Shown: positions 54,098-63,947, counted from the stretch's first letter. The stretch is 64,000 bases of DNA from an uncultured Flavobacteriaceae bacterium (GCA_943842245.1 CALTAJ010000001.1:744001-808000), one strand, 5' to 3'. Numbers and translations: made by a program. The notes: generated by a model from the letters alone, not told the origin.

Positions 54098-54574
54098 TTA
54101 GGGGATACTTGACTTAAGAACATTATTGATTGCCGTTCCACTTCCTGTGAGTTGATTATAGCCTTGAATAACTCTAGTATTTGAACGAATAGTTAAAACA
54201 CATTCATCACCTTTTTCAAGAATCTTTAAAAAGTCTTCTAATTCATACTTTTCTTTGCTAATTAGATCCTTAACCTCAAAAATTCTAAATCTATTTCTTT
54301 CATTAATTGAGCGTAAGACTTTAATTTTACGATCCGAAATCTCAAATAAAACATAGTATTTTTCTCCAGATTTGAAATATTTCCCTTGGATTGAAAAATC
54401 TAACCCTAGTTTTCTGGATTTTGATAAATTTAAGATAATCGTATCTTGAAATTGGGTGTTAAATTGTAGATCTCCAATCGCTTCTATAGTTTTTTCAGTG
54501 TTATTAACTTTATATTGCCACTGGGCATTAGCTTGGCTAAGTATTAGAAAAAAAAGAAATACAATTTTTTTCAC
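54098..54574 (-). CDS. secreted protein, unknown function
   Basis: About 158 residues from GTG at 54574, which gives a normal Sec signal peptide (MKKIVFLFFLILSQANAQ, cut after ANA). An in-frame ATG at 54613 would add 13 residues (MGIFELDFIKNKN) in front and is less likely for an exported protein, though it cannot be excluded. The body is beta-rich with charged strands (YVLFEISDRKIKVLRSINE). No family recognised; no clear partner. Confidence 0.65.
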   Translation of the reverse strand: MKKIVFLFFLILSQANAQWQYKVNNTEKTIEAIGDLQFNTQFQDTIILNLSKSRKLGLDFSIQGKYFKSGEKYYVLFEISDRKIKVLRSINERNRFRIFEVKDLISKEKYELEDFLKILEKGDECVLTIRSNTRVIQGYNQLTGSGTAINNVLKSSIP

Positions 54575-54732
54575 GTTTTTATTTTTAATAAAATCTAATT
54601 CAAATATACCCATTCCTCATTTACTTATTCTGGATCCCATCCATTAAGTTAATCTATTGTCAAAAGTCAATTTTGATATAGTTATCTATTTAAAAGATTT
54701 TTAATTTTACATATTACTACAAATCAATTATT

Positions 54733-55167
54733 ATGATACCTATAAAACATTTACTTCACATTAATTCTCCTGTTGGCGAAGTTTTTAAAGCAATTTCAGA
54801 TGAAAAATCTATGTCAAATTGGTATACCACCATGGTCAGTGGAAAATTTGAGAAAGGTTCAAATATCACTTTCGAATTTGTTGATTTAGCCACCTTTAAA
54901 TTCAAAATTATTAAAATTCAGAAAAATGAATTCATTCATTTTCAATGTGTTGAATCTGAATGGGATAATATTGGACATATTATGAAATATGATTTAGATG
55001 AAAATGGAGGAAAAACTAGGCTTCGATATACTTATGAAGGTTTTACAGAAATGGATGATTTGTATTCAAACATGAATTATAGCTCGGGGAAATATCTTGA
55101 AAGCTTAAGGCAGTATTGTCAAAATGGAAGAGGGGAAGCCTTTGGTTCTTCAAATTATCGCTCATAA
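54733..55167 (+). CDS. SRPBCC/START-like domain protein
   Basis: 144-residue soluble protein with the SRPBCC (AHSA1-type) fold: N-terminal strand HLLHINSPVGEVFKAISDEK, SNWYTTMV loop, FIHFQCVESEW, and a C-terminal helix (YSSGKYLESLRQYCQNG) that closes the hydrophobic cavity. This fold binds lipids or other hydrophobic ligands, or helps other proteins. No operon partner: it is flanked by minus-strand genes. Confidence 0.85.
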   Translation: MIPIKHLLHINSPVGEVFKAISDEKSMSNWYTTMVSGKFEKGSNITFEFVDLATFKFKIIKIQKNEFIHFQCVESEWDNIGHIMKYDLDENGGKTRLRYTYEGFTEMDDLYSNMNYSSGKYLESLRQYCQNGRGEAFGSSNYRS

Positions 55168-55219
55168 ATTTATTCTCAGCCAAAGAATATAATCCTTAAA
55201 AAAGAAATTTTTAGTTTTT

Positions 55220-57028
55220 TTATAAAGGTTTGCTATTCATTTTAGCAGCGCTATTAAAAGAAAGGGCTGTGTCTATTAATGCCAAATGAGAATAAGCTTG
55301 TGGAAAATTTCCTAAAAGTCGTTTAGATTCGAAATCAATATCTTCACTAAAAAGTCCTAAATGATTGCTGTAACTCAATAATTTATCGTAATACTCTTTT
55401 GCCTTTCTTACTTCACCTATTTTAATCAAACTATTAATAAACCAAAAAGTACATACTGTAAATGAAGAAGAGGGCAGGCCAAAATCATCTTTATTTTTAT
55501 AACGATACAAAAGACCCTCATGAGCTAATTCTTTTTCGATTGCCTTAACCGTTTTCTTAAATCTAATTTCGCTAGCCGAAACAAATCCATAGTACTCTAT
55601 TAATAATACGGAAGCGTCTAGATGTTTTGATCCGTAGGATTGAGTATAAGCTTGGATGTCAATATTCCAAGCTTTTTCTTCGATATCATTTTTTATTGCT
55701 TCCTTTAAAGGTTGCCACTTTAAAGCCTCTTCATCTTTTCCAACTAATTCAGCAATTTTGATAGCACGGTCTATAGCTACCCAACACAGAACTTTTGAAA
55801 AGGTAAAATGAAGATCTTCAGAGCGAAATTCCCAAATTCCCTTGTCGGCTTTTTGCCAATTTTCTCTTACCACCCAAACAATACCTTTTACTATTGACCA
55901 TATTTCCTCTGTACGTTCAAAATCGGTTGGAAATTCCTTCATTTCGGCATGAATAGCGTCCATCAAAATACCATAAATATCATTTTGTTTTTGAGAAAAA
56001 GCAGCGTTACCAATTCTTACTGGTTTTGAATTTTCATAACCAGTAAGATGATCTAAAAATTCTTCTTTTAAAAATGTTTCTCCATTAATTCCATACATAA
56101 TTTGAAGTCTTTGATCCTTTTCAGGAATCAGCTCTACGATGTAATTAATAAAGTTTTTTACAATCCTTTTATGTCCTAGTTTTGAAATGACCCTTATAAC
56201 CATAGATGCATCACGAATCCAACAAAAACGATAATCCCAATTTCTTACTTCTCCAATAGTTTCTGGCAAGGAGGTTGTTACAGCAGCTAAAACAGCTCCA
56301 GTTTTGTCGTAAGACATAAGTTTTAATGTCATAGCGCTCCTTAGGATTTCATCATTGTAATATTTAAAAACAGGTGTTTTAGAGCACCAATTCATCCAAT
56401 AGACCTTTGTTTTATCAAAGTCTAACATACATTTTGAAAGTGTTGGCATTTTTAATTTTTCATTGTATGAAATATTGAAAAACAGTGTTTCATTTAAATT
56501 ATGATATTCTTGATTAATTAATTGGCCCTGAGGTAAGTTGGTATAAAGAAATAGGCTATCGTGCTTTGGATGATTTACCTCGCTGACAATCACGTTTTTT
56601 TTAATCTGATGAGATGTTTCCCCTTGCGCATATTCTAGCTTTGGGTCGTATTCAAATTTAATTCGTGTGTTACCTTTAATTGGTTTAACAAAACGAATGA
56701 TTTCGGGTGGTGCAAAGTATTCTCCTTTTTCATTTTGAAAGCGAGGCATAAAATCAATGATCTCAAAGGAAGAGCTCTTGTTTTCAAATCTGGTAATTAG
56801 AATGCACGATTCATCAAGATAGTTCTGTTTTACTTTAAATTTCTCTTTTGGATATATGCCAAAACCTCCTCCTTTTTCCCTATCTAATATTTTGGCAAAA
56901 ATAGAGGGTGAATCAAATCTTGGAAGGCAACACCAATCGATAGACCCATTTTTATCTATGAGCGCTGCAGATTTGCAATTTCCAATAATCCCATAATTCA
57001 AGTTTTGTGCATTACTCATAGACATCAT
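55220..57028 (-). CDS. glycoside hydrolase family 15 (glucoamylase/trehalase-like)
   Basis: 602-residue cytoplasmic enzyme. N-terminal beta domain of the trehalase-like type (YGIIGNCKSAALIDKNGSID, CLPRFDSPSIF) followed by an (alpha/alpha)6 barrel with the catalytic-acid region NWDYRFCWIRDASM and the later Glu stretch. GH15 members cut alpha-1,4-glucose chains or trehalose. It is divergent from a trehalose-6-phosphate synthase/phosphatase gene (211 bp between the ATGs), which strongly suggests a trehalose-hydrolysing role in a synthesis/turnover pair. Confidence 0.93.
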   Translation of the reverse strand: MMSMSNAQNLNYGIIGNCKSAALIDKNGSIDWCCLPRFDSPSIFAKILDREKGGGFGIYPKEKFKVKQNYLDESCILITRFENKSSSFEIIDFMPRFQNEKGEYFAPPEIIRFVKPIKGNTRIKFEYDPKLEYAQGETSHQIKKNVIVSEVNHPKHDSLFLYTNLPQGQLINQEYHNLNETLFFNISYNEKLKMPTLSKCMLDFDKTKVYWMNWCSKTPVFKYYNDEILRSAMTLKLMSYDKTGAVLAAVTTSLPETIGEVRNWDYRFCWIRDASMVIRVISKLGHKRIVKNFINYIVELIPEKDQRLQIMYGINGETFLKEEFLDHLTGYENSKPVRIGNAAFSQKQNDIYGILMDAIHAEMKEFPTDFERTEEIWSIVKGIVWVVRENWQKADKGIWEFRSEDLHFTFSKVLCWVAIDRAIKIAELVGKDEEALKWQPLKEAIKNDIEEKAWNIDIQAYTQSYGSKHLDASVLLIEYYGFVSASEIRFKKTVKAIEKELAHEGLLYRYKNKDDFGLPSSSFTVCTFWFINSLIKIGEVRKAKEYYDKLLSYSNHLGLFSEDIDFESKRLLGNFPQAYSHLALIDTALSFNSAAKMNSKPL

Positions 57029-57281
57029 TTTTTATATTTAAAATATAATTGAAAATTTAAATTCAAATATGCCAAAATTATAGTTCTTCATATCAAAGTG
57101 TGTAACCAAAAAAGGTTTAAAAATCAAATTTGAACTGAGAACATAAATATATTGCAGCATTCTCTTTTTTTTGATCTTTAAATTTTCAAATTCTAAAAAT
57201 TGAGAGATTAAACCCTTTCATAATAGGCATTCTTATCTAATGGTTATATTTTTCTACTTTTTACAGATAAAATTCGAGAGA

Positions 57282-59480
57282 ATGGCTAAAAATATAATCG
57301 TTTCAAACAGATTGCCAGTTCAAGCGAAAAAGGAGAAAGCTGACTGGTCTTTTACTCCTACAAGTGGAGGACTTGCAACTGGTATGAAATCTTTTCACCA
57401 AGAGGGGGAGTCCCTTTGGGTTGGTTGGCCTGGTGTAAGTTCTGACATTTTGGATGATTCTAGTAAGAAACAAATTCATGAAGATTTAGAAAAAACTCAA
57501 TATTGGCCTGTTTTTTTGAATGAAGAAGAACTAGATCATTTTTATTTTGGCTTTTCAAATAAGTGTCTTTGGCCCCTATTCCACTATTTTATTGAGTTTC
57601 ATCAGTTTGATACTCATCAATGGGAATATTATATCCAAGTAAATCAAAAATTTGCTGACGAAGTTTTAAATGTTATTGAAGATGGAGATAAAGTATGGAT
57701 TCATGACTATCAATTAATGCTCTGTCCCCAAATGATAAAGGACATCATGCCTGATGTAACGGTTGGTTTCTTTTTACACATTCCCTTTCCTTCTTTTGAA
57801 ATATTTAGAATTTTTCCTGAAAGAGAACGATTACTAAACGGTTTATTGGGTGCAGATCTTATTGGATTTCATACCTATGATTACGAAAGGCATTTTTTAA
57901 GTTCAGTAAAACGCATACTGAACTTAGAAGTTAACTTCAATATTATTCTTCACCAAGGACGTGAAATTGTAGTAAATACTTTTCCAATGGGAATTGATTA
58001 CAAAAAATTTGAAATTTCGGCACTTGAGAGCGTTAAAAAGGATGACTCTAAAATTTCCGAACTAAAAAAACAAATCAATACTCATAAATTAGAAAACAAG
58101 GGTAAACTTATTTTGTCAATTGATCGCCTTGACTATACTAAAGGTGTGGTAAATAGATTATTAGCCTTTGAACGTTTTTTAGATACCTATCCCCAATATC
58201 GTGATAAGATTCGTTTGGTAATGTTAGCTGTTCCATCTCGCTCTAAAGTAGCTCAGTATAAAAAACTAAAACGTCAGACTGACGAGGTTGTAGGAAGAAT
58301 TAATGGGAAATTTGCTTCAGTTAATTGGACTCCTGTTTGGTATTATTATCGTTCAATGGATTTTGAAAACCTCATAGATCTTTATGTGTCTTCTGATGTT
58401 GCAATGATTACTCCTCTTAGGGATGGAATGAACCTGGTCGCAAAAGAATATTTAGCTACGCGAATTAATAATGACGGTGTCTTGATTTTAAGTGAGCTAG
58501 CAGGATCTTCTAAAGAACTGCCTCAGGCGCTTTTAGTTAATCCTTTTGATATTGAACAATTATCTGAGTCTATCAAAATTGCTATAGAAATGCCATTAAA
58601 AGAACAAAAAGAACGCAATATTTTATTGAGGAAAAGAATTAGACGCTACGATATTAATAAGTGGTCTTCAAGCTTTATGAAAGCGCTTAATGATTCCTCC
58701 AATAAAGAATATAGCTCTCAAGTAAAGTTAATTGATAAATCCATAGCAAATAAAATTTCAAAAACTTATAAAGAATCGAGGAACAAACTTCTATTATTAG
58801 ATTATGATGGAACTATGGTAGGGTTTCAAGAAAATCCTAATAAAGCAATTCCCCCAAAAGATCTCTTGGAACTCATTAAAAAACTGACCAAAAAAGAGGA
58901 TACAGATCTGGTTATAATAAGTGGCCGCCCTTACGAGTTTTTAGAAAAATATTTTACACACTTAAATATAACTTTAGTCGCTGAACATGGAGTTTTTACA
59001 AAATTTAAACAAAATAAATGGGAGCATAAAAAAAGTATTAGTGAGGACTGGAAAGAACATCTAATCCCAATATTAGATACTTTTACTGACAATACACCTG
59101 GTACTTTTATTGAACAAAAAACTAGCTCTGTAGCATGGCATTATCGTAAAGCTGACCCTGAATTGGGTACAAAAAGATCTGTTGAATTAAAAACAGTTTT
59201 GACAAGTTTACTTCCTAACGGTTTAACGCTTCTAGATGGCAATAAAGTACTTGAATTAGTCCCAGCAAATATTAATAAAGGAGTGGTTGCTTTAGATTTA
59301 TTAAATTCAAAAGATTATGATTTTATTTTAGTAGCTGGTGATGATGTGACTGATGAAAATATGTTTTTAAATATGCCTGAAAAAGCTTTTTCAATCAAAG
59401 TAGGAAAGAAAAAAACAGCTGCTAAATACTTTATCCGTAAATACACTCAACTATTAGCACTTTTAAATAACCTAAATTAA
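57282..59480 (+). CDS. bifunctional trehalose-6-phosphate synthase/phosphatase
   Basis: Makes trehalose, an osmoprotectant, in two steps: UDP-glucose + glucose 6-phosphate -> trehalose 6-phosphate -> trehalose. 732 residues from ATG 57282 (an in-frame start at 57240 adds 14 residues). The N-terminal GT20 domain has VSNRLPVQ, SGGLATGM, WIHDYQLMLCPQM, LSIDRLDYTKG and the PLRDGMNLVAKEY loop; the C-terminal HAD phosphatase (about 495-730) has LLDYDGTMVGF, SGRPYEF and AGDDVTDENMF. Divergent from GH15 and 27 bp upstream of the acyltransferase-SGNH gene. Confidence 0.95.
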   Translation: MAKNIIVSNRLPVQAKKEKADWSFTPTSGGLATGMKSFHQEGESLWVGWPGVSSDILDDSSKKQIHEDLEKTQYWPVFLNEEELDHFYFGFSNKCLWPLFHYFIEFHQFDTHQWEYYIQVNQKFADEVLNVIEDGDKVWIHDYQLMLCPQMIKDIMPDVTVGFFLHIPFPSFEIFRIFPERERLLNGLLGADLIGFHTYDYERHFLSSVKRILNLEVNFNIILHQGREIVVNTFPMGIDYKKFEISALESVKKDDSKISELKKQINTHKLENKGKLILSIDRLDYTKGVVNRLLAFERFLDTYPQYRDKIRLVMLAVPSRSKVAQYKKLKRQTDEVVGRINGKFASVNWTPVWYYYRSMDFENLIDLYVSSDVAMITPLRDGMNLVAKEYLATRINNDGVLILSELAGSSKELPQALLVNPFDIEQLSESIKIAIEMPLKEQKERNILLRKRIRRYDINKWSSSFMKALNDSSNKEYSSQVKLIDKSIANKISKTYKESRNKLLLLDYDGTMVGFQENPNKAIPPKDLLELIKKLTKKEDTDLVIISGRPYEFLEKYFTHLNITLVAEHGVFTKFKQNKWEHKKSISEDWKEHLIPILDTFTDNTPGTFIEQKTSSVAWHYRKADPELGTKRSVELKTVLTSLLPNGLTLLDGNKVLELVPANINKGVVALDLLNSKDYDFILVAGDDVTDENMFLNMPEKAFSIKVGKKKTAAKYFIRKYTQLLALLNNLN

Positions 59481-59507
59481 TGTCATGTTCAGAAAAGCAT
59501 TATTCCA

Positions 59508-60866
59508 ATGGAATTTAAAAATGCCCTAAAACAATATTTCAAAGCCTTTATAGATAACAAATTTCATACTTCTTTAGAGGCTAGGATTACCTCTGCAGAA
59601 CTAGTTAGGGGTTTATTTAATCTTAAAAAGTTTGACCTTAGAGGTACAGAAAATCTTCCTTCTGAGTCTGGAATTATTTTTATTTATAACCATATTTCTA
59701 ATAATAAATCTTATATCCTTGATAATAACTTTGAAATTACCTTAGACAGTCATTTTATAAGTAGTGTCATCTCAAATAGTTATTATCAAACTCCAGGAAT
59801 ACGTGTAATTCGTCATAGTCTTCCTTATGAAAAAGCACATAATAACTACTATAACAAATTTGATTATATACGTGTATATTCAAAAGAATATATCCCCAAA
59901 GAACTTTCTGAAAAAAAACTAAAAGAAAGTAAAGAAGAGTTCTATAAAGCTTCAAAATTAGTCCTATCAAAAGGGGGTAATTTAATTGTAACACCTGAAG
60001 GAAGTTCATCAACTACTGCTAAATCGCCAACAGATTTTAAGGCAGGTGTATTTAAAATGATAATACACTCAAAATTAGATCCATTGATAGTTCCATTGGT
60101 GATGGTTAATTTTGATAAATATCATTCGCGAACTGTTTATCGTTGTGAAATAAAAAAACCTTTCCGATTATCTGAGGTAATCAAAAACTCTAGTAACCGA
60201 AATCAATTGAGTATTTTTCTTAATTCTTTAAATAAAAAATACCGTAAATGGGTAGGCGATTTAAGGAGTGTCACATCAGGATATCAAAACGAAATTAATA
60301 AGCTTGTCAAAAAAAAAGAAAGTGCTATTTATAAAAAAAATCTTGTTGTTTTTTATGGAAGTTCAACCTTTAGATTGTGGAAAAACTTAAATTCAGATTT
60401 CGCTCCTTATAATGTGTTAAATTTAGGATTTGGAGGGGCTTTTATAAAAGATTGTTTGACTTATTTTGATACCCTATTTTCAGAAATTAATCCTGCTGTA
60501 ATTGTATTATATGTTGGTGGGAATGATCTCTCTTTAGGATATTCAGCAGAAGAAATAAATAATCTGTACAAAAAATTAATTCGTAAAATCAAGATTAAAT
60601 TTCCCAATGCTAATATTCTTTGTGTTTCTATTAAACCAAGCCAACATAGAATTGGTGAAATAAAAAAAATAAAAAAATTAAATCACTTAATAAAAAATAA
60701 TCTTAAAAAAACTGAAAAGGCTTTTTATATAAATATTTTTAAGCATTTTATTAATTCTAACGGGACTATTATAGATCAATATTTTTTAATTGATAAATTA
60801 CATCTAAGTCAAGAGGGATATAATATTTGGAAAAATGAAATATATAGTGTAATTAAAAAAATATAA
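59508..60866 (+). CDS. acyltransferase-SGNH hydrolase fusion
   Basis: 452 residues in two parts. Residues about 30-255 resemble a PlsC/LPLAT acyltransferase: NHISN (His62) and VTPEGSSS (Pro163-Gly165), but the usual HX4D has Lys67 in place of Asp, so activity is doubtful or altered. Residues about 275-450 are a GDSL/SGNH hydrolase domain: FYGSSTFRLW (likely Ser286), LGFGGAF, VGGNDLS and IDKLHLSQEGY (Asp429, His432), all SGNH blocks intact. It follows the trehalose synthase by 27 bp, suggesting a role on a trehalose or lipid substrate. No signal peptide is obvious. Confidence 0.82.
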   Translation: MEFKNALKQYFKAFIDNKFHTSLEARITSAELVRGLFNLKKFDLRGTENLPSESGIIFIYNHISNNKSYILDNNFEITLDSHFISSVISNSYYQTPGIRVIRHSLPYEKAHNNYYNKFDYIRVYSKEYIPKELSEKKLKESKEEFYKASKLVLSKGGNLIVTPEGSSSTTAKSPTDFKAGVFKMIIHSKLDPLIVPLVMVNFDKYHSRTVYRCEIKKPFRLSEVIKNSSNRNQLSIFLNSLNKKYRKWVGDLRSVTSGYQNEINKLVKKKESAIYKKNLVVFYGSSTFRLWKNLNSDFAPYNVLNLGFGGAFIKDCLTYFDTLFSEINPAVIVLYVGGNDLSLGYSAEEINNLYKKLIRKIKIKFPNANILCVSIKPSQHRIGEIKKIKKLNHLIKNNLKKTEKAFYINIFKHFINSNGTIIDQYFLIDKLHLSQEGYNIWKNEIYSVIKKI

Positions 60867-61024
60867 TGTCTTGAAAAATTCCTTTATTCTATTATTTATA
60901 ATAAAAAATCCACCTATTAAATAAAGAAATTATTAATTCAAATTTTGATTTTGTTTGTCAAAAAAGAAATTCAAAAATTTGTTATTATATTTATTTAAAT
61001 AATAAAACTAATCTACTAAAAATT

Positions 61025-61693
61025 ATGTCTCAAACAAGAAGATCATTTATAGCTGCGTTGGCACTAGGAACTACAACAAGCGCATTCCCATTACTCAAGG
61101 AAATTGAAACTCTAGATTTAAATCTAGATACAAATGATGATGAAATATTAGATGCAAAAGATTGGGTATCTAAAGTAAAAGGATCTAAAAAGATTGTCTA
61201 CGATGGCACTTCATTCAATAAAGGCTTTCCTATTCACTGGAATTGGGCCTTTTATCAATCAAATATAGATATGAAGGTACCTGAGAATGATATAACTGCA
61301 ATTACTGTTTTTAGATCCATGGGAATATCACCAGCATTTAAATCTGCTCTTTGGGAGAAGTATGCTTTAGGAAAGTTCTTTAGTGTAAGCGATCCAAAAA
61401 CTGGAAAACCTTCAATTCGAAATTTTACTAATATTCCTCAAAAAGGAGATTTACCGGCTGGTGGAACAGTTGGTATTTCAGAAATGTTGAAAAAAGGATC
61501 CTTATTTTGTGTTTGTGGTACTGCAACAAAAATTATTAGCGGTATTATCGCTAAAAGGGAGAGTTTAGATCCTGATAAAGTATTCCAAGATTTCAAAGAT
61601 CATATTATAGAAGGGATCCAAATTGTTCCAACTGGTGTATGGGCACTTGGTGAAGTTCAAGCTAAGGGATGTGGTTATATTTATGCAGGATGA
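61025..61693 (+). CDS. Tat-exported protein, possibly DsrE-like
   Basis: 222 residues, with a Tat signal TRRSFIAALALGTTTSA. The mature part has VYDGTSFNKGFPIHWNWAFY, VFRSMGISPAFKSALWEKY, then FCVCGTATK and a Gly/Cys-containing end GVWALGEVQAKGCGYIYAG. I recall this architecture from Bacteroidetes proteins that look DsrE-like; the pairing to a sulfur role is not proven here. Two Cys in CVC could act in redox chemistry. No partner nearby; the upstream 158 bp is AT-rich without features. Confidence 0.65.
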   Translation: MSQTRRSFIAALALGTTTSAFPLLKEIETLDLNLDTNDDEILDAKDWVSKVKGSKKIVYDGTSFNKGFPIHWNWAFYQSNIDMKVPENDITAITVFRSMGISPAFKSALWEKYALGKFFSVSDPKTGKPSIRNFTNIPQKGDLPAGGTVGISEMLKKGSLFCVCGTATKIISGIIAKRESLDPDKVFQDFKDHIIEGIQIVPTGVWALGEVQAKGCGYIYAG

Positions 61694-61838
61694 AAATATA
61701 TTTACACGATTAATTTTATGAAGTTCTCTATTTTTAGAGGGGTTTTTATATGGCCCTATTAAAGTCTTCATTCAATCATAATTAACCGAAACAGCTTTAA
61801 TTGAATTTTTCATACATTGTAGTTATAAAATCAAAAAA

Positions 61839-62351
61839 ATGAAAAATATTATTTTATTTATTAGCATTCTTGTTTTAACAAGTTCGTGCAATCAAACTGG
61901 AGAAAAAACCTCGACCAATTTGAATGAAAATTACTCTAAAAACCTTGCTACAGCTCAAAAGTTCTTTGATCTTTTTCTAACTGAAGATATTGAAGGACAA
62001 AAGCCTCTGATCTGTCCAGGAGTGACTCATTATCCACCATTCTATGGATCAGAACCAGGAAAATATGATTCCTTCATCGCAGCGGGTAAAGGATGGATGG
62101 ATAATTTTGACGAGATTACCTATAATGCTAGGGTATGGCTTCCAGGAACAGATTCCTTAGGTGTATCAAATGGAAGTGTAAGAACTTATGGGGTTTGGAC
62201 TGCTAAAAATCCGATGAATGGTAATGTCATCACAACAAATGCTTACCATAGTTTCGAGTTTAATGCTAAAGGTCAAATTCATGAAATGAGAGATTACTTT
62301 GATGCATCAGGAGCAATGGCAGCTGCAATGAAGGAGACTGCTTTAGAATAA
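61839..62351 (+). CDS. SnoaL-like lipoprotein
   Basis: 170-residue predicted lipoprotein (lipobox LTSSC, Cys17) with a SnoaL-like/NTF2-fold body: LATAQKFFDLFLTEDIEGQ, FYGSEPGKYDSFIAAGKGW, VWTAKNPMNGNVI and FEFNAKGQIHEMRDYFDASG, typical for small nuclear-transport-factor-like proteins that bind ligands or act in isomerisation. Function unknown. It faces the minus-strand lipoprotein at 62369. Confidence 0.78.
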   Translation: MKNIILFISILVLTSSCNQTGEKTSTNLNENYSKNLATAQKFFDLFLTEDIEGQKPLICPGVTHYPPFYGSEPGKYDSFIAAGKGWMDNFDEITYNARVWLPGTDSLGVSNGSVRTYGVWTAKNPMNGNVITTNAYHSFEFNAKGQIHEMRDYFDASGAMAAAMKETALE

Positions 62352-62368
62352 ACTGAGCATTTAAACTT

Positions 62369-62683
62369 TTAATCAAATTTGGTAAAGATTGCAGATATAT
62401 TGTGATCAGAGACTACTTCTATAGTCAAAGGATTTTCATTTGAATTGATACCCATCCATTCTGAAAAAATATATCCTTGCTCTGGAGTGGCTCTTATTTT
62501 TATTTGAGTTCCAGCTTTGTAATAACCCCCACTCGTATTAACTATCCCCCCATCCGAGGAAGTAACTGATACGCTATAATACTCTAATTCAGTAGATAAG
62601 CTGTTTTTAATTGTATTAGGTGAGCAGCCACCTAGCGTTATGAAAGTTAATAAAAGGATTAAAAGCTTTTTGATTTCATCAAT
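62369..62683 (-). CDS. small repeat lipoprotein with ATT start or 1-nt frameshift
   Basis: A 104-codon open frame, stop TAA at 62369-62371. It reads as a clean lipoprotein: EIKKLLILLLTFITLGGC (lipobox LGGC) and then a domain of the bacterial InlB-B-repeat-like kind (SVTSSDGGIVNTSGGYY, GTQIKIRATPEQGYIFSEW, then EVVSDHNISAIF). The problem is the start: no ATG/GTG/TTG is in frame; the frame begins ATT-GAT-GAA (62683) right after a stop. An ATG at 62677-62679 lies 1 nt out of frame; one extra A in its AAA run would give MKIKKLLIL. So either an ATT start, a sequence error, or a recent deletion. Confidence 0.6.
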   Translation of the reverse strand: MDEIKKLLILLLTFITLGGCSPNTIKNSLSTELEYYSVSVTSSDGGIVNTSGGYYKAGTQIKIRATPEQGYIFSEWMGINSNENPLTIEVVSDHNISAIFTKFD

Positions 62684-62789
62684 TTATGATATTAAATATA
62701 AAAAAAAGTCCTTGAACTCACTAAGAGGAACACTTGATGACTTTATTTTGTATAGTTTCTGAATAATTATTCCCCTATTAATATTTTTT

Positions 62790-63827
62790 TCATTGTGCTT
62801 TTATTCTGTTATTAACATCATCTACTTTAGAGTTAAACCTTCCAGCCTCCTTAATCTCTCCTTTATTTATTTTAACTTTTTTAAGGCTTTCAGAAGCTTT
62901 ATTTAAATTTCCATTTAAAAAATATGCAGCAGATAAATTTATATATAAATGATCAATCATTTTATCTCCTATTCTAGTTCTTTTTTTCTTAGGTATATAT
63001 TCTTTTATTGCATTCTCCAATATTTTTATACATTCTTCAGTTCTAGAAGATAATTCATTTGTCATTTCGTCACTAAAATTTCCATATCTAGGTGGGTTTG
63101 ATCCTGAAAAAGCAATTTTTATAATTTCCTTAATTCTTTCAATATTTTCAAAAGATCTTGATAAATCTGAATAATCAAATTTTTTTCCTCTACCTCTTGC
63201 AAATGCGATATAGTAATAATATAGTGGATACCCAAATTTATCATTTACAGAATTATTAAATCTCCTTAACCCTTCATTGGCATTTTCATTAAATATTCTT
63301 ATTGCAATTGATGACCTATTGTTGTTATGCTGCTTTACAGCAGAAGCGTAATCCTTAATTAAATCGGAGGTAAATTGATTTGAAATATTAATCCCCTCAT
63401 TTGAAATTAATAGTTTATCGTTTTTTAAATCATTTACGTATTCACTGAAATTAATTGTTGCCTCAACCATATACTTTCCTCCCTCAGCATCAATATATGT
63501 ACTATCATTAACTTTTTTCTTATATTTTGCTTTGAAGGGCTTGCTTGTAAAAGAGGCATTATTTATCACAAACTTTACTTCTAAATCTGCTTCTCCAATT
63601 GATGAGACTTTTTTATAACCTTTTAAATTTAGTTGAGAATTTGACGTTTGAAAAACAGTTGAATAATTTACTACTTTAGAAAAATAGGTTTCAATATTTT
63701 TATTTAACGGATTTATAGGAGATTGCAGATAGGGAACGGCTATTTTTTTTGTATTTGGCCTTTGACCGTAAATAAAATTTACGGATACAAGTAAATTCAA
63801 AATTAAAATAAGTTTTGAAATTTTCAT
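62790..63827 (-). CDS. secreted protein with TPR-like C-terminus, unknown function
   Basis: 345 residues with a signal peptide (about 1-21, ending FIYGQ). The N-terminal half is beta-rich (VPYLQSPINPLNKNIETYFS, VFQTSNSQLNLKGYKKV); the C-terminal half is helical (DHLYINLSAAYFLNGNLNKA is a TPR-like helix pair near 290-315, followed by ASESLKKVKINKGEI). No family recognised. It may work in the envelope through the TPR-like end. It is 106 bp away from the lipoprotein gene at 62369 and may share transcription with it. Confidence 0.7.
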   Translation of the reverse strand: MKISKLILILNLLVSVNFIYGQRPNTKKIAVPYLQSPINPLNKNIETYFSKVVNYSTVFQTSNSQLNLKGYKKVSSIGEADLEVKFVINNASFTSKPFKAKYKKKVNDSTYIDAEGGKYMVEATINFSEYVNDLKNDKLLISNEGINISNQFTSDLIKDYASAVKQHNNNRSSIAIRIFNENANEGLRRFNNSVNDKFGYPLYYYYIAFARGRGKKFDYSDLSRSFENIERIKEIIKIAFSGSNPPRYGNFSDEMTNELSSRTEECIKILENAIKEYIPKKKRTRIGDKMIDHLYINLSAAYFLNGNLNKASESLKKVKINKGEIKEAGRFNSKVDDVNNRIKAQ

Positions 63828-63947
63828 TTTTTAAATCCCCAATTAAGTTTTAAGGTAGTAAAATTATACATAACATATTTGAAATCACTTAAATACTACT
63901 TGTCCCTAATCCTGTGACAAAAAAGAAATATTAATTAATTTTATTTT

